A DNA stretch of 64,000 nt, taken from positions 930,001 to 994,000 of the forward strand of contig NZ_JACBFY010000001.1 of assembly GCF_021401245.1 (NCBI RefSeq). Direction: 5' to 3'. The stretch comes from Pseudacidovorax sp. NFM-22 (GTDB taxonomy: Bacteria; Pseudomonadota; Gammaproteobacteria; Burkholderiales; Burkholderiaceae_C). Shown piece after piece: positions 18,737 to 25,924 of the stretch. The notes under the pieces are model-generated. The model was not told the origin of the DNA. It saw only the letters and a list, made by a program, of their open reading frames with translations, and searched no databases. Numbering within the stretch: the stretch's first letter is position 1; every line of letters starts with the position of its first letter. Made by a program: the position numbers and the translations under genes.

Positions 18737-18976
18737 ATGACAGACACCGCCACGCCCACCCCGCCCGATGAAGCCGCCCAGTTCGAAGTGGTGGTCGACG
18801 AAATCCTGGCCCACCTGCGGGAGCGCAGCTTCTTCGTCTCGCGCATCACCCTGCGCAACGGGCTGTTGGCCTATGCGCAGCGGGAGGGCGTGACACCGTT
18901 GAGCGGCGCACGGGTGGCGGACGAACTCATGCGGCTGCACATGATCAGCCCGACCGAACTGCTGCAACTCTCCTGA
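18737..18976 (+). CDS. Small hypothetical protein
   Basis: 79 residues from ATG 18737. The sequence FEVVVDEILAHLRERSFFVSRITLRNGLLAYAQREGVTPLSGARVADELMRLHMISP suggests a small helical domain, possibly DNA-binding-like, but I do not recognise the family. An ATG at 18704 would give 11 more residues. It lies 55 bases after the acetyltransferase gene in the same direction. Confidence 0.5.
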   Translation: MTDTATPTPPDEAAQFEVVVDEILAHLRERSFFVSRITLRNGLLAYAQREGVTPLSGARVADELMRLHMISPTELLQLS

Positions 18977-19165
18977 TCCGCGCACCGGGCTCCGACAACG
19001 CCCCTGCGCCTGGCGGGCAGTGCCAAGGCCCCTGCACCTACAGCGGGGCGCGCGGCCCGACGACGGTCCGGGCGAGCGCACCCTTCAACCATGGCGGTTC
19101 CGCAGCCGAGGAGAGGTCATCCCTCCTCTCGGCCACCGATCCACCCATTGAAGAAGGAGCCCACC

Positions 19166-19624
19166 ATGGCCCAGACCACCACCGACGTCATCGACACCCT
19201 GAACGACCTGCTGGAAAACTCGCGCGACGGCGAATACGGCTTCCGCCTCTGCGCCGAAGAGGTCGAGAACAGCAGCCTGCGCACCACCTTCGCCAACCGC
19301 GCCACCGAATGTGCGCAGGCCGCTCGCGAACTGGAAGAACTCGTCGTTCGCCTGGGTGGCAAGCCCGCCGACGGCGGCACCGCCTCGGGCGCCCTGCACC
19401 GCGGCTGGGTGCACGTGAAGGGCGCCGTGGGCGCCAACAGCGAAGAGTCCATGCTCAACGAGTGCGAGCGCGGCGAAGACGCCGCCGTGGCCCGCTACCG
19501 CAAGGCCCTGCAGCAGGACCTGCCGGCCGATGTGCGTGCACTGATCGAGCGCCAAGCCCAGGGCGCCCAGAAGAACCACGACCAGATCAAGAGCCTGCGC
19601 GACCAGGTCCGCGCTGCCGGCTGA
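19166..19624 (+). CDS. PA2169-type four-helix-bundle protein (DUF2383)
   Basis: 152 residues: TTDVIDTLNDLLENSRDGEYGFRLCAEEVENSSLRTTFANRA, ELEELVVRLGG, RGWVHVKGAV and ESMLNECERGEDAAVARYRKALQ, the ferritin-like four-helix pattern of PA2169/DUF2383 proteins. The conserved acidic residues suggest metal binding, but the role is unknown; homologues are often stress-induced. An AAGGAGC site precedes ATG 19166. An imperfect GAGGAGAGG/CCTCCTCTC hairpin lies in its leader near 19108-19132. Confidence 0.8.
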   Translation: MAQTTTDVIDTLNDLLENSRDGEYGFRLCAEEVENSSLRTTFANRATECAQAARELEELVVRLGGKPADGGTASGALHRGWVHVKGAVGANSEESMLNECERGEDAAVARYRKALQQDLPADVRALIERQAQGAQKNHDQIKSLRDQVRAAG

Positions 19625-19640
19625 TCGCCCGAACGGCCCG

Positions 19641-19660
19641 GGCCGCGCGAAAGCGCGGCC
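19641..19660. terminator. Hairpin after DUF2383 gene
   Basis: GGCCGCGC-GAAA-GCGCGGCC is a perfect 8-base stem with a GAAA loop starting 16 bases after the stop. No T-run follows. It marks the end of host-type sequence before the integron. Confidence 0.6.
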
Positions 19661-19790
19661 TCCACTCTGCCGCGCTCACGGCTTCTTGCCCAGGATCGGC
19701 TGATCTTGCATCGCGGCACCTGGCGTCCATCGGCGTCTTGCGGCCCCGCCGACGAAGTCCTCCGGACGATTGCATTCGCCGGATTAATTA

Positions 19791-20162
19791 CCCCATTGGA
19801 TGGCGCAGTTCAGGAAGGGGCGACTGCGGCACCATCACGACGCGACCCTTCGCTCCCCTTCTTCTCGCATGATCGGCCTCAGCTGCGCGAAGTGCAGGCC
19901 CTCAACCCGCAGTTGAATGACCTCGCTAACTCTAAAGCCAGTGCTGCAAGGCAATCCACCAGCCGATACTCCCCTTGAACCGGCAAGCACAGCGCGAACA
20001 TCTTCCTCGCTGAGAGCGGCACGTACACGCCGGTGGCGCCGCGGGTCGCCAGTCCCCCTCCGTCCCATGCAGTTCGACAGGTGTCGCAGCCGATGGAATC
20101 GGGTGAATGATCTCGCCCGAGACCCGCAGGTGTTCTCGATCCGCAAGCTGTAGTGGATCAAC
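19791..20162 (-). pseudogene. Decayed integron integrase (intI remnant)
   Basis: Read on the minus strand, an N-terminal piece LIHYSLRIENTCGSRARSFTRFHRLRHLS resembles the IntI start (LHYSxRTExAYVxWxRxFIxFHGxRHP). After what looks like an internal deletion of several dozen residues comes LSEEDVRAVL and STGFRVSEVIQLRVEGLHF, matching the IntI catalytic box with its Arg (TGxRxSExLQLRVKDLDF). A frameshift near 19840 follows, with VVMVPQSPLPELRHP continuing the homology in another frame. The downstream H-x-x-R and catalytic Tyr boxes are missing, so no active recombinase is made. Orientation, divergent from the cassettes, is the standard integron arrangement. Confidence 0.8.
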
Positions 20163-20613
20163 GCAGACGATCTAGCAAATGGTCCGGCCGCAACGGCCGC
20201 AACGGCCGGAACAACTGGCATCATCGGTGCGCTCCAGGCGGACAGCTGACCTCGGCGAGTTGGTTGCTCGTGTGCCGCTTTTGTCGGAAATTTAATGCTG
20301 TAAGAATTCAGTAAAATGGGGGGAATCTGATGACGCATCAACGGCTTACAGTGAGAAAAGCATGCCGGTCTAGGGCGCGGTGCGTCTGCTTAGCAGGCAG
20401 CTGAAATACTGGCTTCGAGTCAAAAATATGGACCAAAACAAGGGTGCCTGCCCCCTTGCCCACCTCGAAAAAATCGCTTGTAGCTCGTTCTATGCGGCCG
20501 AAGACTTCCCGGCACAGGGCACTAGGGAGTATTTCAGCAGCCTGTTAGGCGGCATTAGCTGTCTCCCGAGAACACGTTAGGCTTTTCACAAATCACCAAC
20601 CTAGAGGATAGAA
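20163..20613. other. Integron leader: probable attI and cassette promoter region
   Basis: This gap between the intI remnant and the first cassette gene should hold attI and the cassette promoter Pc. It becomes AT-rich after 20280. Two GTTAGGC cores occur, at 20544-20550 and 20576-20582; the latter is the probable insertion point of cassette 1. I see no certain promoter boxes, and the 66-codon open frame at 20380-20580 has no homology or ribosome-binding site that I recognise. Confidence 0.45.
20394..20544. repeat. Long-range inverted repeat in the integron leader
   Basis: CAGGCAGCTGAAATACT (20394-20410) and AGTATTTCAGCAGCCTG (20528-20544) are inverted copies with one mismatch, enclosing 117 bases. 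The right arm runs directly into a GTTAGGC core. It may be a degenerate attC or part of attI. Confidence 0.55.
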
Positions 20614-20847
20614 ATGTCTCAAGAACTGCAGTTCGTTCAAAGCTTGATCCTAGTAGGCGCCAATGTCATTCTTGACGCTCGAAAGTGGTCAGTCGATTCA
20701 GTACGTAGTCTTTTGCTTTCGGCCAAGAGCAGCGGCGCGACCATTACGATCCGCAACGCAACGGCGTGGTGGAATGCAAACCACAATGACGTTCACAGCC
20801 TGAGCATCGTGGGCAAGAATTCTCTAGTTCTTGACTTCACAGCTTGA
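20614..20847 (+). CDS. Integron cassette 1 protein, unknown function
   Basis: 77 residues with an AGAGGAT ribosome-binding site before ATG 20614. Two short related beta motifs are visible, SLILVGANVILDAR near the start and LSIVGKNSLVLDF near the end, with a Ser/Ala-rich helix between. There is no signal peptide or membrane segment. I do not recognise the family; small proteins with this strand-helix-strand layout are frequent in cassettes. Codon use differs clearly from the host genes (many A/T third positions). Confidence 0.6.
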   Translation: MSQELQFVQSLILVGANVILDARKWSVDSVRSLLLSAKSSGATITIRNATAWWNANHNDVHSLSIVGKNSLVLDFTA

Positions 20848-20923
20848 GCGCCTGGACACGTTTAGTGCAACGCGAGGAACTGTTGGTGTAAAGCACCTTG
20901 AACACCTTCCACTACGCGCCCCA

Positions 20924-21040
20924 GCCTAACTGTCGGTTCAACGCGGACGCCAACACTGGCCATGGCTTCGCCATTTTCGTGGCCAGCGTTGGTGCCCTCA
21001 GCGCTTCGCGCTCCGGCGCCGGTTAACCTGGGCGTTAGGC
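20924..21040. repeat. attC site 1
   Basis: 117 bases from R'' GCCTAAC (20924-20930) to R' GTTAGGC (21034-21040). Inner L boxes are GGTTCAAC and GGTTAACC, and the arms CAACACTGGCCATGG/CCATTTTCGTGGCCAGCGTTGG fold into a cruciform around GCTTCG. Confidence 0.88.
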
Positions 21041-21050
21041 CTTTAGCGAC

Positions 21051-21980
21051 ATGCGCACCTTCCAGAAATCCGCCCATCCGAAGCATCGTCATCACTATGT
21101 GTGGAGGCAATATCTTCGCGCTTGGGCCAAATCGGAAAAAATATGGTGCTTGACCAACCGTGCCACTGCAAACCCAAATCTAATGAACATAGCTCAAGAG
21201 CGAGACTTCTACAAATTTCGCCATCTTGATCAAGCGGATATAGATTTCGTGCGAAAACTCGTTGTAGAGCAGGCAATTCCTGGTCTACGCCCACTTCACG
21301 AACGCACACTTAATCAGTATCTCAATGCGCAGCATGCACTTGTCAAATCCGAGTCTACCTGCGGCCAAATCGAGAGCATCGACCATGCCGCAAAAATACT
21401 AGAGTGCAACTACCTCGAAGATTGGCATACCGAAATTGAGGCCAGAGCTATTATACATTTGGCTTGCTTGCAGGAGGGCGATGCCACCTTCTATCAAAAC
21501 AGTGACGCATGCATCGATTTTGCGACCTTCATGGCCGCACAGCACCTAAGGACGCAGAAGCATCGCGACGCAGTAGTTCATCCGAAATCACCTATTGACC
21601 CAAACAGAATTCGCAGAACGTGGCCATTGGTATCGCAGATGCTGGTAACAAACATCGCGTGGTTTATGTACGCAAACCGTCACGAGCAGCCACTGCGCGT
21701 CATTCACAATGCTACAGGCACCAGCTTTCTCATTGCTGATCAGCCAGTACTCAACACACTGGCAAATCCCGAAGCTCCTGATACGCCACCGACTCACTCT
21801 GCGCTCTACTACCCGGTCTCTCCTGCAAAGGCTATTCTCATTGGCAACGATCTCGAAATCGGGAACAGTCTTCACATTCAAGCCTCTACTCAACTTGTGA
21901 GATCGTTAAACAGAAGGGTCATTGCAAACGCTCACCGCCATGTGTTTGCTGAGACAGAAGAAGAGTTGCTTATTGCATGA
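21051..21980 (+). CDS. Integron cassette 2 protein, DUF4238 family
   Basis: 309 residues, start 10 bases after attC1. The N-terminal KHRHHYVWRQYLRAWA resembles the DUF4238 hallmark HHYVPxFYLxxF, and FLIADQPVLN resembles the ITSDNPV motif of the same family; RRVIANAHRHVFA near the end fits the C-terminal block. DUF4238 proteins are soluble, of unknown activity, and appear often in defence islands and on mobile DNA. Codon use is AT-rich compared with host genes. No signal peptide or membrane segment is present. Confidence 0.75.
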   Translation: MRTFQKSAHPKHRHHYVWRQYLRAWAKSEKIWCLTNRATANPNLMNIAQERDFYKFRHLDQADIDFVRKLVVEQAIPGLRPLHERTLNQYLNAQHALVKSESTCGQIESIDHAAKILECNYLEDWHTEIEARAIIHLACLQEGDATFYQNSDACIDFATFMAAQHLRTQKHRDAVVHPKSPIDPNRIRRTWPLVSQMLVTNIAWFMYANRHEQPLRVIHNATGTSFLIADQPVLNTLANPEAPDTPPTHSALYYPVSPAKAILIGNDLEIGNSLHIQASTQLVRSLNRRVIANAHRHVFAETEEELLIA

Positions 21981-22097
21981 AGATGAGTGCTGGCGAAAAT
22001 ATGAATTGCTTCCGGTCCATCACCAGCCTAGATTCAAGCATCAAGAGCAACACCGCTAAGGTTGGTGAGTTCTCAACGCCCCCTCCTTCGCGCCCCA

Positions 22098-22214
22098 GCC
22101 TAACTCGGCGTTCAATGCGGACGCCAATACAGGCCATGCCTTCGGCATTTTCATTGCCTGTATTGGTGCCCTCCGCACTTCCTGCTCCGGCGTCGTTCAA
22201 CTAGGGCGTTAGGC
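22098..22214. repeat. attC site 2
   Basis: 117 bases from GCCTAAC (22098-22104) to GTTAGGC (22208-22214), the same length and nearly the same arms as attC1 (GCGGACGCCAATACAGGCC facing GCCTGTATTGGTGCC). Confidence 0.88.
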
Positions 22215-22230
22215 GCCATCAACCCCACCC

Positions 22231-22926
22231 ATGACCGCTCGCGTCCTTCCTGAACCGGATCTCTACGCAGTCTGTCCCAATGAAGGGCCGATCTTGCCCT
22301 TCTATCAAGGCGCATTTGAAGCGGTCTATGTGCTGCTTCACCCGTTCATTCGACCCCTAGCAACATCAGCGGAGCACTTTCGGAACGATGACTCCATTGA
22401 TCGCGCCACCATCCTCCGCACCTGCGAGCCAGTCACGTGGGCAGAGGTTCAGCGGCTCACGGGCTTCAATTCTTTAGCTGAGATTGATGTTGCCCTGCGA
22501 ACGCAGATTGCCGGCCTGAGAGAGGAGTTCTCCAATCGAGCTCTGGCAACAAGATTGCGAAAGAGCATTGAACCCGTTGGACTTGTGGAGCCGAGCGAAG
22601 GTCGGTTCTCCGATCTCTCTCATAACAAGGTGTTGTCCTTCATCCAGCAACTTGGCTACGAGTGGGTTTGGATAGGCGATGAGCACTGCACCGAGCGGAA
22701 ACTTCGCTGGATCGAAGATTTGAAAGATCCGTCCTCGACCGCAACGCAGGGAAACTGCAGCGTTTTCACACCCAACAAGAAGGTTCTTTGGACCACGCAC
22801 TGGGACAGTCACTTCTCGTTCCTCTGCGGTTCGAAGGACGTGATCGCCAAACTTGCCAAGCGCCCAGAACTGGAAGGCTTCGAGTGCAGCGCGAATACGG
22901 AGGTGCATTGGAGCGTGTGCGGGTGA
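22231..22926 (+). CDS. Integron cassette 3 protein, tentatively DUF2711-like
   Basis: 231 residues starting 16 bases after attC2. DLYAVCPNEGPILPFYQGAFEAVYVLLHPFIRP at the N-terminus and KKVLWTTHWDSHFSFLCGS near the C-terminus remind me of DUF2711, a family of unknown function; I hold this loosely. The sequence is soluble, with many Glu and Trp residues, and no signal peptide. The stop overlaps the start region of attC3, the usual compact cassette layout. Confidence 0.65.
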   Translation: MTARVLPEPDLYAVCPNEGPILPFYQGAFEAVYVLLHPFIRPLATSAEHFRNDDSIDRATILRTCEPVTWAEVQRLTGFNSLAEIDVALRTQIAGLREEFSNRALATRLRKSIEPVGLVEPSEGRFSDLSHNKVLSFIQQLGYEWVWIGDEHCTERKLRWIEDLKDPSSTATQGNCSVFTPNKKVLWTTHWDSHFSFLCGSKDVIAKLAKRPELEGFECSANTEVHWSVCG

Positions 22927-22927
22927 C

Positions 22928-23057
22928 GCCTAACCCCTCGCTCAAACTGACCCGCTACGGCTTGCGTTGTAAGCCGCGGTCCGCGGTACTCTGTACATTC
23001 TCGCGAACCGGGCTTACAACACATGCCTCCGCGGCCAGCTTAGCTCGAACGTTAGGC
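22928..23057. repeat. attC site 3 (different lineage)
   Basis: 130 bases from GCCTAAC (22928-22934) to GTTAGGC (23051-23057). Inner arms TTGTAAGCC and GGCTTACAA pair, as do CCGCGG boxes. The sequence is unlike attC1, 2 and 4, so this cassette came from another source. Confidence 0.85.
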
Positions 23058-23127
23058 ACTTCAAGCTCAACCGCCGCAAAAAACGCAGGCCTCACGCTGC
23101 AGCCACAACACTAGGAAACCAGAGAAC

Positions 23128-23562
23128 ATGAAATACGACGACGCTTCTTGGCACTATGGCGGCAAATTCCCTGCGGACTTACCCCCGGAGGCGGGAGCGA
23201 CTCACACGGGGATGTATCTCACGTGGGCGCTGCTCAGCGGAATGGCTGGCAACATTCACATTGAGGAAATGCCAAAGAGCTTGTTTTGCCTTCGCGCTCG
23301 GGAGAAAACTCCTGGAGCATTTTTCTTAGCAATGTGTGACGGCAAGTTCACGGATGAAGACTTGAACGAACTGGGTAACTTATTTACTTCTGAGTACTTC
23401 GACTTCGAAACCGGGCGCTACCTCGCCGACTACGAATCCACCTTGGCGCAAGGCCTACCAGAGCTCTACTATGTCCAAGACTCGTGGGCGAACTATGAGC
23501 GACTTGCACCAGTTCTCGACGCGCGCTTTAACGAGTGGAAGAAAAGCAGAGGCATATCTTGA
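23128..23562 (+). CDS. Integron cassette 4 protein, unknown conserved family
   Basis: 144 residues. MKYDDASWHYGGKFPADLPPEAGATHTGMYLTWALLSGM is a pattern I have seen in small conserved proteins of cassettes and toxin-immunity neighbourhoods (possibly DUF7832; tentative). The C-terminal half is acidic (DYESTLAQGLPELYYVQDSW). It is soluble and lacks a signal. A 70-base leader separates it from attC3, ending in AGGAAACCAGAGAAC before ATG 23128. Confidence 0.65.
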   Translation: MKYDDASWHYGGKFPADLPPEAGATHTGMYLTWALLSGMAGNIHIEEMPKSLFCLRAREKTPGAFFLAMCDGKFTDEDLNELGNLFTSEYFDFETGRYLADYESTLAQGLPELYYVQDSWANYERLAPVLDARFNEWKKSRGIS

Positions 23563-23584
23563 AGGTGGCGCTAACAAATCCAGT

Positions 23585-23704
23585 GCCTAACTGGGCGGTC
23601 AAGCGGACGCCAACAAGGCCCATGGCTTCGCCATTTTTATGGGCCTTGTTGGTGCCCTCCACTCGCTTCGCTCCTTCCGGCGCCGCTTACCTTGGGCGTT
23701 GGGC
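23585..23704. repeat. attC site 4
   Basis: 120 bases from GCCTAAC (23585-23591) to GTTGGGC (23698-23704); the arms (GCGGACGCCAACAAGGCCCATGG facing its inverse) are close to those of attC1 and attC2. Confidence 0.85.
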
Positions 23705-23713
23705 AAAGGCCAC

Positions 23714-23839
23714 ATGAACCTGAAAACCGCAGGGAAAACAGTCTGTGTGTTGGCTGGTGAGGTCTTCATGGTTCCCACAGGCCGACCCCACGCAGTAGCC
23801 GCTGGAAGTCAAGGAACACTGGTAATCATCGACCACTGA
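23714..23839 (+). CDS. Integron cassette 5 mini-protein, cupin-tail-like
   Basis: 41 residues from ATG 23714. AGEVFMVPTGRPHAVAAGSQGTLVIIDH looks like the second half of a cupin domain (G-X5-P-X-G-X2-H box) with the first half missing. It may be a truncated remnant of a longer cupin cassette or a genuine mini-protein; a 66-residue in-frame version would start inside attC4. No metal-binding first motif is present, so enzyme activity is unlikely. Confidence 0.5.
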   Translation: MNLKTAGKTVCVLAGEVFMVPTGRPHAVAAGSQGTLVIIDH

Positions 23840-23840
23840 C

Positions 23841-23908
23841 GCCAACCCTGCCATCGAAAGGACGTCCCCCGGCAAGCCGGGTCACGCCTCTCGTATCAAA
23901 CGTTGCGT
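23841..23908. repeat. Probable terminal attC site 5, degenerate
   Basis: 68 bases from GCCAACCC to GTTGCGT (23902-23908). The layout CCCTGCCATCGAAAGGACGTCC ... CACGCCTC...CAAACGTTG follows short attC sites I know from environmental cassettes, but the final R' core departs from GTTRRRY. Host-type DNA resumes after it. Confidence 0.55.
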
Positions 23909-23966
23909 CCCATAAGGGAGGCAAGGACACGCTTGCGACCCCGCCCCGCGCCCGGCCCCAGCCGAA

Positions 23967-24845
23967 CTAAGGCGCAGCACGCAGGAAGGCCGCGACGGGC
24001 ACCAGTTGCTCAGGCACGTTCAGCGCAGGCGCGTGCCCGCAACCCGGCACCTCCAGCACCGTCAGCCGCCGCGCCGCGCCCGGACCGCGGTGGCGCATCG
24101 CCTCGACCGTATCGGGCAGCACCAGGTCCGACTCGGCGCCGCGCAGGATCATCACCGGCACCTCGATGGCGTCGTAATGCGGCCAGATGAGGTAGTCGTC
24201 GTCATGCACGGTGAACTGGCGCACCATGGCCGGGTCGTAGTGCGGCGTGACGCGGCCGTCGGGCAGGCGGCGGGTCGAGGTCTCCGTCATGCGCCGCCAT
24301 TGCGCATCGCTGAGCCAGCCGTAGGGCTTGTAGACGGTCCGCAGAAAACCTTCGAGCTCGGTCACCGTCTCGAAGGCCGGCGGGCTGCCCGCGTAGGCCT
24401 TGATGCGCTCGATGGCCGCGGCCGCCAGTTGTGGCGCGTTGTCGTTGAGCACCAGCGCCGCGATGCGTTGCTTCATGGCCGGGACCACGAGGCCGGAGGC
24501 GCAGACCGTGCCGATGGCACCGCCCATGGAGGTGCCCACCCAGTGCACGCGCGCCAGCCCCAGGTGCTCGCACAGCGCGTCGGCGATGCGGGCATAGAAG
24601 GCCAACTGGTATTCCTCGTCCGGCAGCGGGCTCCACTGGCTGAGGCCGCGGCCCAGCGTGTCGGGGCAGATCACCCGCCAGCCCTCGGCCACCAGGTGCG
24701 CCGCCAGCTCGTCCATGTCGCGGCCGGTGCGCGCCAGGCCGTGCCAGGCGATCACGGCCGGCGCGGCGGGGTCGCCCCAGTCCATCCAGTGGATCTCGCG
24801 GCCGACCAGCCGGGCGTAGTGGGAGGTGGGAAGAGTGACGCTCAT
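23967..24845 (-). CDS. Alpha/beta-fold hydrolase
   Basis: 292 residues. Nucleophile elbow GTSMGG, acid residue in GAESDLVLP and catalytic His in GCGHAPAL make a complete triad; the oxyanion-hole AWHGLARTGRDMD and DTLGRGLSQW are typical of esterase or C-C hydrolase relatives. There is no signal peptide, so it acts in the cytoplasm. The start overlaps the livM stop (ATGA), placing it at the end of the ABC/PHB depolymerase operon. A role in cleaving an imported ester or oligomer is inference. A 50-base GC-rich gap separates it from the integron end. Confidence 0.85.
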   Translation of the reverse strand: MSVTLPTSHYARLVGREIHWMDWGDPAAPAVIAWHGLARTGRDMDELAAHLVAEGWRVICPDTLGRGLSQWSPLPDEEYQLAFYARIADALCEHLGLARVHWVGTSMGGAIGTVCASGLVVPAMKQRIAALVLNDNAPQLAAAAIERIKAYAGSPPAFETVTELEGFLRTVYKPYGWLSDAQWRRMTETSTRRLPDGRVTPHYDPAMVRQFTVHDDDYLIWPHYDAIEVPVMILRGAESDLVLPDTVEAMRHRGPGAARRLTVLEVPGCGHAPALNVPEQLVPVAAFLRAAP

Positions 24846-25906
24846 TTCGCGCTCCTGCTGCGCAGCTTGCCGACGATGCCGGTGGGGAAGTAGTAGACCG
24901 AGAGCACGAAGAGCACGCCCAGCCACAGCAGCCAGCGGTCGGGCGAGAGCACGGCCGACAGCCAGGGCAGCCCGCTCGCCGCCTCGCTGCCCAGGCGCAG
25001 CAGATCCTGCAGGTAGCTCTGCGCCACCACGAAGAGCACCGCGCCGATGGCCGCGCCGCAGATGGTGCCCATGCCGCCGATCACCACGATCAGCAGCACA
25101 TCGACCATGATCTCGAAGCTGAGCGAGGTGTCCGGCCCGTTGTAGCGCAGCCAGATCGCCAGCATGGCGCCGGCCAGCGTGGCGAACAGCGCCGACAGCA
25201 CGGCCGACAGCGTGCGGAACACCACCACGCGATAGCCGATGGCCTCGGCCCGGAACTCGTTCTCGCGGATGGCCTGCAGCACGCGGCCGAAGGGCGAGTT
25301 GACGATGCGCAGCAGCGCCAGCACCAGCACCACGGCCATCACGAAGAGCAGGTAGTAGCACAACAGCCGGCCGTCGAGCGAGACGCCGAGGAAGGGCTCT
25401 TCGCTGAACTCGAAGCTGGGCGAGATGAGTTCGGGCAGCTTGAAGGTGAGCCCGTCCTCGCCGCCGGTGAAGTCCGACAGCTGCGAGGCCAGCGTCTGGA
25501 AGGCCGAGGCCACCGCCAGCGTGATCATGGCGAAGAAGATGGCCCGCACCCGCAGCGAGAAGAGGCCCACGGCCAGCGCCAGTACCAGCGAGACCGCCAG
25601 CGCGCACAGCACGCCGACGATCACCGCGTCCCAGCCCGCGCCCATGCGCGTGGCCGCGATGGCCACCCCATAGGCGCCGATGCCGAAGAACATGGTGTGG
25701 GCGAAGCTCACGATGCCGGTGTAGCCCAGCAGCAGGTCGAAGCTGGCCACCAGCACGATGAAGACCAGGATCTTGGCCGCCACGTTGAGCGCCTTGACGC
25801 CCGGGAACAGGAAGGGCGCGAAGGCCAGTCCCAGCAGCACCGCCAGCAGCAGCACCGCCAGCACCTTGCTGCGCGGCAGGTCGTTGGAGAGAAGGCGTCG
25901 AAGCAT
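24842..25906 (-). CDS. livM: Branched-chain-type ABC transporter permease LivM
   Basis: 354 residues with about eight to nine hydrophobic segments. Family marks include SFDLLLGYTGIVSFAHTMFFGIGAYG near the N-terminus and VIGGMGTICGAAIGAVLF near the C-terminus. It makes the inner-membrane channel with LivH. A coding gap of 18 bases separates it from livH. Transporters of this family import amino acids, amides, urea or aromatic acids; the substrate is not evident. Confidence 0.92.
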   Translation of the reverse strand: MLRRLLSNDLPRSKVLAVLLLAVLLGLAFAPFLFPGVKALNVAAKILVFIVLVASFDLLLGYTGIVSFAHTMFFGIGAYGVAIAATRMGAGWDAVIVGVLCALAVSLVLALAVGLFSLRVRAIFFAMITLAVASAFQTLASQLSDFTGGEDGLTFKLPELISPSFEFSEEPFLGVSLDGRLLCYYLLFVMAVVLVLALLRIVNSPFGRVLQAIRENEFRAEAIGYRVVVFRTLSAVLSALFATLAGAMLAIWLRYNGPDTSLSFEIMVDVLLIVVIGGMGTICGAAIGAVLFVVAQSYLQDLLRLGSEAASGLPWLSAVLSPDRWLLWLGVLFVLSVYYFPTGIVGKLRSRSAK

Positions 25907-25924
25907 GATCGGTCCCCTCCTCTT

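Larger units (their letters stand above)
19791..23908. mobile_element. Degenerate chromosomal-type integron with five gene cassettes
   Basis: An inactive intI remnant on the minus strand is followed on the plus strand by five short genes, each trailed by an attC site with R'' (GCCTAAC) and R' (GTTRRRY) boxes. The cassettes run from about 20577 to 23902. Genes all point the same way, as in integrons, and base composition is visibly lower in GC than the flanking host genes. Three attC sites (1, 2 and 4) are close relatives of each other, a habit of sedentary chromosomal integrons. No resistance gene or insertion sequence is present. Confidence 0.85.

Noticed and set aside
20380-20580. 66-codon open frame in the integron leader
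   Set aside because: No recognisable homology or ribosome-binding site, and it spans the inverted repeat and the first GTTAGGC core.
20590-23908. CRISPR array from repeated motifs between short genes
   Set aside because: The repeats are attC sites separated by coding cassettes of different sizes, not direct repeats with uniform spacers.
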